From an uncultured Flavobacteriales bacterium (GTDB taxonomy: Bacteria > Bacteroidota > Bacteroidia > Flavobacteriales > Crocinitomicaceae): a DNA stretch of 5,816 nucleotides. Under the pieces are notes generated by a model. The model was not told the DNA's origin. It saw only the letters and a list, made by a program, of their open reading frames with translations, and searched no databases. The stretch lies in contig CAMPIU010000207.1 in NCBI GenBank assembly GCA_946886545.1, positions 1 through 5,816 of the forward strand. The letters are read 5' to 3'. Below are positions 1 to 5,816 of this stretch, piece by piece (position 1 is the first letter of the stretch; every line of letters starts with the position of its first letter). Both the position numbers and the translations under genes were made by a program.

Positions 1-1938
1 TTCCGCGATCAATGCCTTATACTGATCCAAAGTCTTGTATGACCCGTTCGACTGAACAGCCAATTGATTCAAGGTCGAGAAATTAGCTCTTGTATCCTGA
101 TCTTCCAGTGAGATTTCATCCACTGCAAAGGAACCTGATTTGGTATATTTCTTTCCGTTATTGTCAGCAATAACTTTCCAATCGTAGGTTCCGGATTCCA
201 ACTGTCCCACATTTAACTGGTAGAAATTTGCTGTCGGAGAGAATAATTGTTTGAATCCTTTTGCTCCGCGTTTCGTGATCGTCATCTCAACGGAAGGAGA
301 TGTGATCAACTCCATGGATTCATTGTAGAATTCAGCTTTAAAAATAATATCTTCTATGGTATTAAAGCGCTTTGGCAAAGTCACTCGCAATGGTTCCCTG
401 TTCTGTTTCACCGAAATGTATTGCGTCAGCTTCTGAATAAATTCTTCGAAACCGGCCGTGGTTTTCTTTTGCATGAATTCTTTCATTTTCCAGCGCCACA
501 AACCTTCACCCAATATGAATCCGATCTTTGATTTCTGGGTTTGAGAAACCGCAATCAAAGGATTTTCCTTTGCAATATTCCCCACCCTTTGATTCAAGAC
601 CACCACGCTGTTTGACGGAAGCTTATACATTCCGAATTTCGTTCTTAAAGGAGTTAAAACCGGTACGATCGAAGTAAAATCTGCTGACAGCCCGAATGAA
701 TTAAATCCTTTCGATACCGAAGGATACACATCTTCGTACTGATTCCCGTTCGGAGCTTTCATGGCCAAGCCATAAGTTTGAAGCAAACTACTCGTCACGT
801 TCGGACCCAGGATCATCAAAACAGGAATGCCTTTGTCTTGTAATTGCTTAAATAAAGCAGCATTCGGGCGTAAACCATTTTCGTACCATACTACAAAATC
901 CGGAAGCTTTGCTCCTAAGGAGTAATTTGAGATCACTTCAGAGGAAATCACTGCTTCCTGATCCAACTCGAATACGGAACGTAAAGCTGCAACATCCGGA
1001 TGCGGCGCGCTTGCCAACAGCAATACATTACTTTTTGAATCAATCACTTCGACAAAACAAGTTTGTTGGTTATTGTCTTTGGTAAACTCGCCCCCTATCC
1101 GTTCCACAGAAACCGTAAAACGCTGATATCCTTTACTCTTTGCTAAAATGGTAAACAGAAATTCCTTCTGATCCAGGTTGGGATTGTTTACTGTTGCTTT
1201 CTGGGATTGGATCACTTTTCCGTTCTGAAGCAAATTGACCTGATAGGAACCAAGTGGAACCCGCTGAAAATCAATCAATGCCTGGATCGGGAATTCGTTA
1301 TTCATAAATGCCACTTCGTTCGAATTAACAGATCTGACAACAATATCCCGCTTTAAAGTCGTATCGCCTACCGCAAGAGAGAAAACAGGGGTTAGTTCAA
1401 TTCGCTCAGCTTCATACATCGGGTGAACTCCCTGGTTATAATTCCCGTCCGAGATCAAAACAATGGCTCCGATATTCCGGTTGAAGAAACGGTCTTTGAT
1501 TTGTCTGAATCCTGCGGCAAGGTCACTTGATTTATCTTTTAATGAGAGTTTATCCAGATCGCGGACATTTGTTCCGATGGCCAATTCCAGATATTCGTAT
1601 CCTTCACCCAATGATCGGGGAAGCTCCTGTCTAAAATTTCCGATTTGTTTCCTCACCAGGTTACTGTCCTTATAATTCATCATCGAAGAAGATGAATCAA
1701 CCAGAGTGATGATCAATGGTTTCTCCGGCCTGTAAGTCGTTGTTTCCCACACCAGTCCAAGTAAAAGCAATCCGATGAGAAAAAGACTCAGGGTTCTAAG
1801 TGAAAATAAAACGCGTAATTGCTTTCTTTCCCAAATTGATTTTTGTTCGGTTCTGAAATAATAATAAAATGAGAAGCCTACAGCCAGTATTGATATAGGG
1901 AGCAACCACCATAAAGAATGATCGGAAAAATAATTCAT
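1..1938 (-). CDS. Membrane-anchored VWA-domain protein with GATase1-like region, 3' end missing
   Basis: The reading frame is open for 646 codons from an ATG at 1938 to the window edge, so the C-terminus is missing. Two hydrophobic segments (about residues 9-27 and 46-64) should anchor it in the inner membrane. A VWA domain follows at about 75-195. Its MIDAS metal site is visible as DSSSS (D81, S83, S85), with ISDGNYNQG at 162-170 supplying the later acidic loop. A beta-rich region follows, then a stretch at about 303-380 (VLLLASAPHPDV, then VPVLMILGP-like strands) and GEGLWRWK at 477-484. These resemble the degenerate class I glutamine-amidotransferase fold of large Bacteroidota VWA proteins. 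No catalytic Cys is evident there, so it is probably structural. Relatives usually end in one more membrane helix, which would lie beyond position 1 (inference). The start lies 21 nt after the DUF3078 stop, implying an operon. The function is unknown; metal-dependent protein binding at the envelope is likely. Confidence 0.88.
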   Translation of the reverse strand, partial: MNYFSDHSLWWLLPISILAVGFSFYYYFRTEQKSIWERKQLRVLFSLRTLSLFLIGLLLLGLVWETTTYRPEKPLIITLVDSSSSMMNYKDSNLVRKQIGNFRQELPRSLGEGYEYLELAIGTNVRDLDKLSLKDKSSDLAAGFRQIKDRFFNRNIGAIVLISDGNYNQGVHPMYEAERIELTPVFSLAVGDTTLKRDIVVRSVNSNEVAFMNNEFPIQALIDFQRVPLGSYQVNLLQNGKVIQSQKATVNNPNLDQKEFLFTILAKSKGYQRFTVSVERIGGEFTKDNNQQTCFVEVIDSKSNVLLLASAPHPDVAALRSVFELDQEAVISSEVISNYSLGAKLPDFVVWYENGLRPNAALFKQLQDKGIPVLMILGPNVTSSLLQTYGLAMKAPNGNQYEDVYPSVSKGFNSFGLSADFTSIVPVLTPLRTKFGMYKLPSNSVVVLNQRVGNIAKENPLIAVSQTQKSKIGFILGEGLWRWKMKEFMQKKTTAGFEEFIQKLTQYISVKQNREPLRVTLPKRFNTIEDIIFKAEFYNESMELITSPSVEMTITKRGAKGFKQLFSPTANFYQLNVGQLESGTYDWKVIADNNGKKYTKSGSFAVDEISLEDQDTRANFSTLNQLAVQSNGSYKTLDQYKALIAE

Positions 1939-1959
1939 GGAACGAAAATACGCTTTTTA

Positions 1960-2940
1960 CTATTTCGTATTCGTTAAAGTGTATGAAATTCCTAATCCCA
2001 ACACTGATTTAAATTGCGTTCTGGGTCCGGTCTTCCCTTTCGAATCGCGAATATCGATATCATCGTCATAAATTAAATTCCATTGCAGAGATGCCTGGAA
2101 CCATTTATTTACTTTAAAGGTGAAGATATTCTCAAAGTTTACATCAATGTTTTGCGGGTTATTAGTATAACTGCTAAATAATTCCAAACGGGTTTTCATT
2201 TCAATATTCTTAACAAGTTCCTTTTGGAATCGCAGTCTGAAATAGGCTCCGATCTCATTTCTAAAACGCAAGCCTCGTGTTAGCACATTGCCACTTGTAT
2301 CCAATTCAGCTGCTTTTACACCGAAAGCACCGGCATCAGCCAAGCGCTGATCATTCACAAAGGTCATTTTAGCTGCAATTGGCGACAAATACACATTGAA
2401 ATAATCAACAGGAGCATATTCAATCCCCAAAGAGAAATTTGCATAACCCGGAGCCATAAACCGGGAAATTGGCACCGAATCATTCGGAAAGCTGAAACCA
2501 TCCAAAAACTGTGTTCTGAAACCTCCTATCGCTGTTAAAAACCAGTGTTTCTTAAACTCATAACCAATGGAAGTAGCTAAATCTATCCGGTCATCGGTCT
2601 TCTGAAGTCCCTGCGCTTTTCCGGTAGAATCCGTGTAATACATTCCGCCAAGTGCCAATTTCACATCATTCGACCATTTGATCCTGCGCTTTTGATAAAT
2701 AGCAGAAAAATCAACAAAACTCAACACAGCAATGTTATTACGACCGCCTGCTGCCCAATTGACAAAAGCGGTTTGTGATCCTGATAAGCCAAACAAACTT
2801 GTAACGGTCCAGTATTTTGGCATCAATGAGTCTTCAAGGGCATCTAATTTTTTTAGATCGTCGCGCAGTTTTTCAGGATCTGTTTGAGAAAAGACAAGAG
2901 AACCGGTGAATAAGGCCAGGAAGAGAATAATGATTTTCAT
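1960..2940 (-). CDS. DUF3078 domain-containing secreted protein, probable outer-membrane beta protein
   Basis: This is a complete gene of 326 residues. I chose the ATG at 2940: it gives a classic signal peptide (MKIIILFLALFTGSLVFS, cleavage probably before Q19). The in-frame TTG six bases upstream adds only Met-Leu. A short charged helical stretch (20-40) leads into the DUF3078 region. Recognisable signatures are W44 TVTSLFGLSGSQ, N61-W62 with GGRNN at 65-69, KTDDRIDL at 114-121, LSPIAAKMTFVND at 185-197, and the C-terminal W286 NLIYDDD. The rest alternates hydrophobic and polar residues with many aromatics, as in beta-barrel strands, and ends in an amphipathic strand (LGLGISYTL). Outer-membrane location is inferred from this pattern and the signal peptide. 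The family has no established function. It is the first gene of a probable two-gene unit with the VWA gene and has its own promoter upstream. Confidence 0.9.
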   Translation of the reverse strand: MKIIILFLALFTGSLVFSQTDPEKLRDDLKKLDALEDSLMPKYWTVTSLFGLSGSQTAFVNWAAGGRNNIAVLSFVDFSAIYQKRRIKWSNDVKLALGGMYYTDSTGKAQGLQKTDDRIDLATSIGYEFKKHWFLTAIGGFRTQFLDGFSFPNDSVPISRFMAPGYANFSLGIEYAPVDYFNVYLSPIAAKMTFVNDQRLADAGAFGVKAAELDTSGNVLTRGLRFRNEIGAYFRLRFQKELVKNIEMKTRLELFSSYTNNPQNIDVNFENIFTFKVNKWFQASLQWNLIYDDDIDIRDSKGKTGPRTQFKSVLGLGISYTLTNTK

Positions 2941-2963
2941 AAGCAATTTGGTATTTAATCCTA

Positions 2964-2998
2964 CAAATTTAGCTAAATCAGCAAATTAAATTAACAAA
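2964..2998 (-). promoter_or_regulatory. Bacteroidota-type promoter for DUF3078-VWA unit
   Basis: On the minus strand TAAATTTG (2971 down to 2964) matches the Bacteroidota -7 consensus TAnnTTTG. A TTTG -33 element lies upstream (2998 down to 2995) with 23 nt between the two, at the long end of the accepted spacing. Transcription should start near 2958, leaving a leader of roughly 18 nt before the ATG at 2940. No Shine-Dalgarno is visible, as is usual in the phylum. Confidence 0.65.
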
Positions 2999-3046
2999 CC
3001 TATCTTAGAATCCACCAAACAGCTTCAATAAAAGAAGAAAAATGAG

Positions 3047-3054
3047 TAAATTTG
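3047..3054 (+). promoter_or_regulatory. Putative -7 promoter box (TAAATTTG) for thiolase
   Basis: TAAATTTG is a full match to TAnnTTTG and is identical to the box of the divergent DUF3078 promoter. It ends 21 nt before the thiolase ATG at 3076, giving a predicted leader of about 16 nt rich in A and T. I see no good TTTG -33 element at the expected distance (around 3020-3029), so the promoter may be weak or activator-assisted. The box overlaps the possible TTG start at 3052, which argues against that start. Confidence 0.5.
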
Positions 3055-3075
3055 GGTTCGAAATTTAAAATTGCT

Positions 3076-4254
3076 ATGTCGAAAGAAGTATACATTATTG
3101 CTGCGGTCCGCACCCCGATGGGAGCGTTTATGGGAGGTTTATCCTCTATTCCTGCTACTCAGTTAGGATCGGTCGCTATCAAAGGAGCATTGGACAAATC
3201 AGGGTTGAAACCTGAATTAGTTGATGAAGTTTTCATGGGAAATGTACTCCAGGCCGGTGTCGGACAAGCTCCTGCACGTCAAGCTGCTTTAGGAGCAGGC
3301 TTACCGAATACGGTTCCATGTACAACTGTAAATAAGGTTTGTGCTTCAGGAATGAAAGCAATTATGTTGGGGGCTCAGACCATTTTAGCAGGTGATAATG
3401 AAATTATCGTTGCCGGTGGAATGGAAAACATGAGCCAGACTCCACATTACATGGAGGGAAGAAACGGGATGAAATTCGGAAACATTACGATGCTGGACGG
3501 AATCACGAAAGATGGTTTGTTGGACGTTTACAGCAAAGTACCAATGGGAACTTGCGCTGAATTGGCTGCAAAGAAATATGAATTCTCCCGTGAGGACCAG
3601 GATAACTTTGCAATCACTTCATACAAACGTGCTGCTGCAGCATGGGAAGCAGGTAAATTCAATGATGAGATCGTTGGAGTTTCTGTTCCGCAGCGCAAAG
3701 GTGATCCGATCATGTTGGTTGAAGATGAAGAATACAAAAATGTATTTTTAGATAAGATTCCTTCTTTAAGACCTGCATTCGATAAAGAAGGTACGATCAC
3801 AGCTGCAAATGCTTCTACTTTGAATGACGGAGCTTCTGCATTGATCCTGGCATCAAAAGAAGCTGTTGAAAAACACGGATTGAAACCAATCGCGAAAATT
3901 GTAAGTTATGCAGATGCTGCTCACGAACCGGAATGGTTTACTACAGCACCTTCAAAAGCAGTTCCGAAAGCATTGGCAAAAGCCGGCTTAAGTACTGATC
4001 AGGTAGATTTCTGGGAATTGAACCAGGCGTTTTCCATTGTAGGATTGGCAAATACAAAAATCTTAGGATTGGATCCTGCGAAAGTGGATGTAAACGGTGG
4101 AGCTGTAGCTTTAGGCCACCCACTTGGAAACTCCGGATCACGAGTTATTGTAACATTGATCCACGTATTGAAACAAAACGGAGGAAAGATCGGTGGTGCA
4201 GCAATCTGTAACGGAGGTGGCGGTGCTTCTGCTATGATTATCGAGAATATCTAA
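3076..4254 (+). CDS. Acetyl-CoA C-acetyltransferase (thiolase)
   Basis: This is a complete thiolase of 392 residues, the usual family length. It should catalyse reversible condensation of two acetyl-CoA to acetoacetyl-CoA, or thiolysis of short 3-ketoacyl-CoA, in the cytoplasm. The catalytic residues sit at the positions numbered in Zoogloea ramigera thiolase: nucleophile Cys89 (NKVCASGMKA), Asn316 (ELNQAFS), His348 (GGAVALGHPLG) and Cys378 (CNGGGGASAM). Met157 in the substrate loop (KVPMGTCAE) is also conserved. Position 288, Met in Z. ramigera, appears to be Phe (EWFTTAP), as in mitochondrial T2 thiolase, so branched 2-methylacetoacetyl-CoA may also be accepted (inference). I took the ATG at 3076, giving MSKEVYIIAAVRTP, rather than the TTG at 3052, because it restores the standard N-terminus and the upstream codons overlap the promoter box. 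There is no adjacent dehydrogenase, hydratase or CoA-transferase, so the pathway (fatty acid or branched amino acid breakdown, or acetoacetyl-CoA supply) is unresolved. An intrinsic terminator follows, so it is probably monocistronic. Confidence 0.96.
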   Translation: MSKEVYIIAAVRTPMGAFMGGLSSIPATQLGSVAIKGALDKSGLKPELVDEVFMGNVLQAGVGQAPARQAALGAGLPNTVPCTTVNKVCASGMKAIMLGAQTILAGDNEIIVAGGMENMSQTPHYMEGRNGMKFGNITMLDGITKDGLLDVYSKVPMGTCAELAAKKYEFSREDQDNFAITSYKRAAAAWEAGKFNDEIVGVSVPQRKGDPIMLVEDEEYKNVFLDKIPSLRPAFDKEGTITAANASTLNDGASALILASKEAVEKHGLKPIAKIVSYADAAHEPEWFTTAPSKAVPKALAKAGLSTDQVDFWELNQAFSIVGLANTKILGLDPAKVDVNGGAVALGHPLGNSGSRVIVTLIHVLKQNGGKIGGAAICNGGGGASAMIIENI

Positions 4255-4274
4255 GAAAAATCACATATTAATTG

Positions 4275-4307
4275 AATGCCATTTTCTTCGGGAGGTGGCA
4301 TTTTTTT
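4275..4307 (+). terminator. Intrinsic terminator of thiolase, UUCG tetraloop
   Basis: A 12-bp stem pairs AATGCCATTTTC (4275-4286) with GGAGGTGGCATT (4291-4302), including a few G-U pairs. The loop is exactly TTCG closed by C-G, an unusually stable tetraloop. Five further T residues (4303-4307) follow. It begins 20 nt after the thiolase stop and should end that transcript before the integrase. Confidence 0.92.
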
Positions 4308-4351
4308 ATTAACCACATAGGAACAATTCCTAAAATCTTTAAAATCCTTTA

Positions 4352-4393
4352 GAACCCCTGTAACCCAACCACAATAAAGGATACAGGGGCTTC
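4352..4393. repeat. Inverted repeat able to form a long hairpin
   Basis: CCCCTGTA (4355-4362) pairs perfectly with TACAGGGG (4382-4389) across a 19-nt loop. GAA (4352-4354) then pairs with TTC (4391-4393), leaving one bulged C at 4390, for 11 bp in all. Two more complementary pairs are nested outside it: TCCTT (4345-4349) with AAGGA (4404-4408), and CAATTCCT (4324-4331) with AGGAATTG (4425-4432). There is no T tract after the hairpin, so it is not an ordinary terminator. It could be a structured RNA, a recombinase site or a remnant of a small repeat element. Confidence 0.6.
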
Positions 4394-4411
4394 GTTGTAT
4401 GGGAAGGAACA

Positions 4412-4429
4412 TAGAGGAAACTAGAGGAA
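4412..4429. repeat. Tandem TAGAGGAA pair at 10-bp period
   Basis: TAGAGGAA occurs at 4412-4419 and again at 4422-4429. The start-to-start spacing is 10 bp, about one helical turn, so both copies face the same side of the DNA. Such spacing would suit a dimeric or cooperative binder, for example the integrase arm-binding domain (inference). Two short copies could also be chance. Confidence 0.4.
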
Positions 4430-4491
4430 TTGGGGGTCAGAAGCTCAATATTCACACCCTTTTTAGTACCCAAACTGCGGGTTATTCCTTA

Positions 4492-4499
4492 TATGTTTG
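4492..4499 (+). promoter_or_regulatory. Putative -7 promoter box (TATGTTTG) for integrase
   Basis: TATGTTTG matches TAnnTTTG and ends 22 nt before the integrase ATG, nearly the same distance as the boxes of the thiolase and DUF3078 genes. A convincing -33 TTTG is absent (only a T run near 4460-4464). The predicted leader is about 17 nt without a Shine-Dalgarno sequence. Confidence 0.45.
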
Positions 4500-4521
4500 A
4501 TCAACCATTAAACGGAACACC

Positions 4522-5816
4522 ATGAAATTAAAGATCAATTTCGCACTTAAAACTGGGGTTGAAGGAGAAATCCCAGTATTAGCAGTTATGAACTTTGGGT
4601 ACAAAGAGTTCGACGCATTGAAGCAAAGTTATGTGTATAAACCACTCAAATATTACACAGGAATTAAAGTTAACAAATCTGATTGGGATGAGTTAGAAAA
4701 GCTACCCAAGAATAAAACCAAACGTGCTGTATTGTTGCAACTCGAAAAGCAAGCTACGGATATTTTCAATTATCTAAGCGCAAACGAAACAGTAACACCA
4801 AATCGTTTGAAACAAGAATTAGATTTTAAAATCAAGAAAAGAGAACAGCAAGCAATTGTAACCCGTGTTCGATTGGTAGATTTCATTGAAAATGAAATCC
4901 TAAAGGAAAATGGAATCAAAACGGGAACGAAAAACTGTTATCAAGTTTTAGCGAATCGATTGGGCGAATTTGAAACCAAAATCGGAAAGCAATTGTATAG
5001 TAGCGACCTAAACGAAGAACTGTACATTGGTTTTATGAATACTATTCGGGAGCGTTGTACTCGTATCAATTCTGTTACGCATTACTATAAAGCGTTTAAA
5101 GCTGTATTGAACAGAATTGCTCGGAAGTATAAAGTGAATGTGTTTAACCCGACGAAAGAGCTTAGAACTACGGATAAATTACGTTCTGTTACGGAAGAGA
5201 AAATTTATCTCGAATTTTCACAGATTGAAAAGATTATCGGTTATCAACCCCCAACGAAAGAACTAGCAAACGCAAAACTCATTTTACTCACATTGCTTTT
5301 TACAGGGTGCAGATATTCAGATGTACATAAGATTAAACCCGAATACACATATTCAAAGAATAACGTAACATTTAACTATGCACGCTATTTGACCACCAAA
5401 ACCGATACGGAGATAGTTGTACCGATTCTAAAACCGTTACAGGAAGCATTTGACGCTAATGGAGGGATCGCAGAACCAATGGCAATGCAAAAATTTAACT
5501 CACTAGCTCGGACAATTGCTGAAAAGGTTGATTTAAATGATGAAATTACCCTCTCCTATACTAACTCTTTCGGAAAGAAAGAACTTACCACTAGTAAGCT
5601 GTTTCAACTGATTAGTTCGCATATTGGACGCAGGTCATTTGTGACCAATCTGATGAGTTATATTCCAATTACAGTGCTTAGCAAAATAACGGGACACACC
5701 AATTCAGCCATTGAATCAGATTTCAAAGGATTGGGTACTAGCGAGATTTTCAAATACAATAAAATTTCATTGGTCGATAACGCTGCACTTCTCGTTAAAA
5801 TACTTCGAATTTACAC
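4522..5816 (+). CDS. Tyrosine recombinase/integrase, 3' end missing, nucleophile Tyr replaced by Phe
   Basis: The frame is open for 431 codons from the ATG at 4522 to the window edge. Residues about 15-100 look like the arm-type DNA-binding domain of Bacteroidota integrases (YYTGIKVNKSDWDE at 44-57 is the typical signature). Residues about 113-212 form the helical SAM-like core-binding domain, and about 225 onward the catalytic domain. Catalytic positions are Arg264 (TGCRYSD), Lys293 (LTTKTDTEIVVPI), His367 and Arg370 (HIGRRSFVTN), and His392 (ITGHTNS). The nucleophile normally lies nine residues after the last His. Here that residue is Phe401 (codon TTC, 5722-5724), and the next Tyr is Tyr412, 20 residues after His392. 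The protein may therefore be inactive or use a displaced Tyr. It uses CTA for leucine about seven times against none in the thiolase, fitting a foreign origin. The family integrates phages, conjugative transposons and islands; no partner gene is visible. Confidence 0.9.
   Translation, partial: MKLKINFALKTGVEGEIPVLAVMNFGYKEFDALKQSYVYKPLKYYTGIKVNKSDWDELEKLPKNKTKRAVLLQLEKQATDIFNYLSANETVTPNRLKQELDFKIKKREQQAIVTRVRLVDFIENEILKENGIKTGTKNCYQVLANRLGEFETKIGKQLYSSDLNEELYIGFMNTIRERCTRINSVTHYYKAFKAVLNRIARKYKVNVFNPTKELRTTDKLRSVTEEKIYLEFSQIEKIIGYQPPTKELANAKLILLTLLFTGCRYSDVHKIKPEYTYSKNNVTFNYARYLTTKTDTEIVVPILKPLQEAFDANGGIAEPMAMQKFNSLARTIAEKVDLNDEITLSYTNSFGKKELTTSKLFQLISSHIGRRSFVTNLMSYIPITVLSKITGHTNSAIESDFKGLGTSEIFKYNKISLVDNAALLVKILRIY

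Larger units (their letters stand above)
4308..4521. other. Non-coding stretch between thiolase terminator and integrase
   Basis: I find no supportable gene in these 214 nt. They hold nested inverted repeats (outermost arms 4324-4331 and 4425-4432), a tandem TAGAGGAA pair, and a -7 promoter box just before the integrase. The stretch lies between a core metabolic gene and a recombinase gene, so it is the natural place for an attachment site. No att core can be named without the other end of the element. Confidence 0.6.

Noticed and set aside
247..531. Plus-strand 94-codon open frame
   Set aside because: It lies wholly antisense to the long VWA reading frame, whose domains and motifs are recognisable; the peptide resembles nothing.
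1463..1675. Plus-strand 70-codon open frame
   Set aside because: Antisense to the VWA domain, including its MIDAS-loop coding region; no sign of a real protein.
1942..1972. Imperfect inverted repeat ACGAAA/TTTCGT between the DUF3078 and VWA genes
   Set aside because: Only about six pairs, A/T-rich, with no T tract after it; too weak to call a terminator.
2941..2946. TTG start at 2946 adding two residues to the DUF3078 protein
   Set aside because: The ATG at 2940 directly begins a standard signal peptide; the rare start adds nothing.
3042..3068. Eight-codon upstream reading frame (ATG at 3042) before the thiolase
   Set aside because: Its start precedes the predicted transcription start near 3060, so it would not be on the mRNA.
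3052..3075. TTG start at 3052 adding eight residues to the thiolase
   Set aside because: It falls inside the TAAATTTG promoter box, and the ATG at 3076 gives the canonical N-terminus and catalytic numbering.
3512..3751. Plus-strand 79-codon frame inside the thiolase
   Set aside because: Out-of-frame overlap with a conserved enzyme; no family resemblance.
3528..3800. Minus-strand 90-codon frame inside the thiolase
   Set aside because: Antisense shadow of the thiolase coding sequence.
3941..4141. Minus-strand 66-codon frame inside the thiolase
   Set aside because: Antisense shadow of the thiolase C-terminal half.
4319..4331. Small palindrome AGGAA-CAA-TTCCT
   Set aside because: Five-bp arms with a 3-nt loop are likely by chance; part of it is already counted in the larger nested repeat.

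Overview
The window reads as chromosomal DNA of a Bacteroidota bacterium, probably Flavobacteriales-like. Three things support this: a DUF3078 gene (a family largely confined to this phylum), TAnnTTTG promoter boxes in place of sigma70 -10 elements, and the absence of clear Shine-Dalgarno sequences. It holds four protein genes. Two are complete and one runs off each end. I see no rRNA, tRNA, CRISPR array or recognisable insertion sequence.

Left half (1-2940, minus strand): a two-gene unit read leftwards. The first gene encodes a secreted DUF3078 protein, probably an outer-membrane beta-rich protein. After a 21-nt gap comes a large membrane-anchored von Willebrand factor A (VWA) protein with an intact MIDAS motif. 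Its C-terminus lies beyond position 1. The short gap, shared strand and lack of a terminator suggest co-transcription.

Centre (2941-4307): a 135-nt divergent promoter region separates the DUF3078 gene from a complete thiolase (acetyl-CoA C-acetyltransferase). All catalytic residues of the thiolase are present at canonical spacing. It ends in a strong intrinsic terminator with a UUCG tetraloop.

Right part (4308-5816): a 214-nt non-coding stretch contains nested inverted repeats and a short tandem repeat. After it comes a tyrosine recombinase of the Bacteroidota integrase type, open at the right edge. This may mark the left boundary of an integrated element whose cargo lies outside the window. 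The recombinase keeps the Arg, Lys, His, Arg and His catalytic positions. The residue at the usual nucleophile position (nine after the last His) is Phe instead of Tyr, which is the most unusual observation here.

The left and centre genes look like ordinary core genome. No complete undescribed system can be shown from this window. The accessory-looking material is at the right edge.
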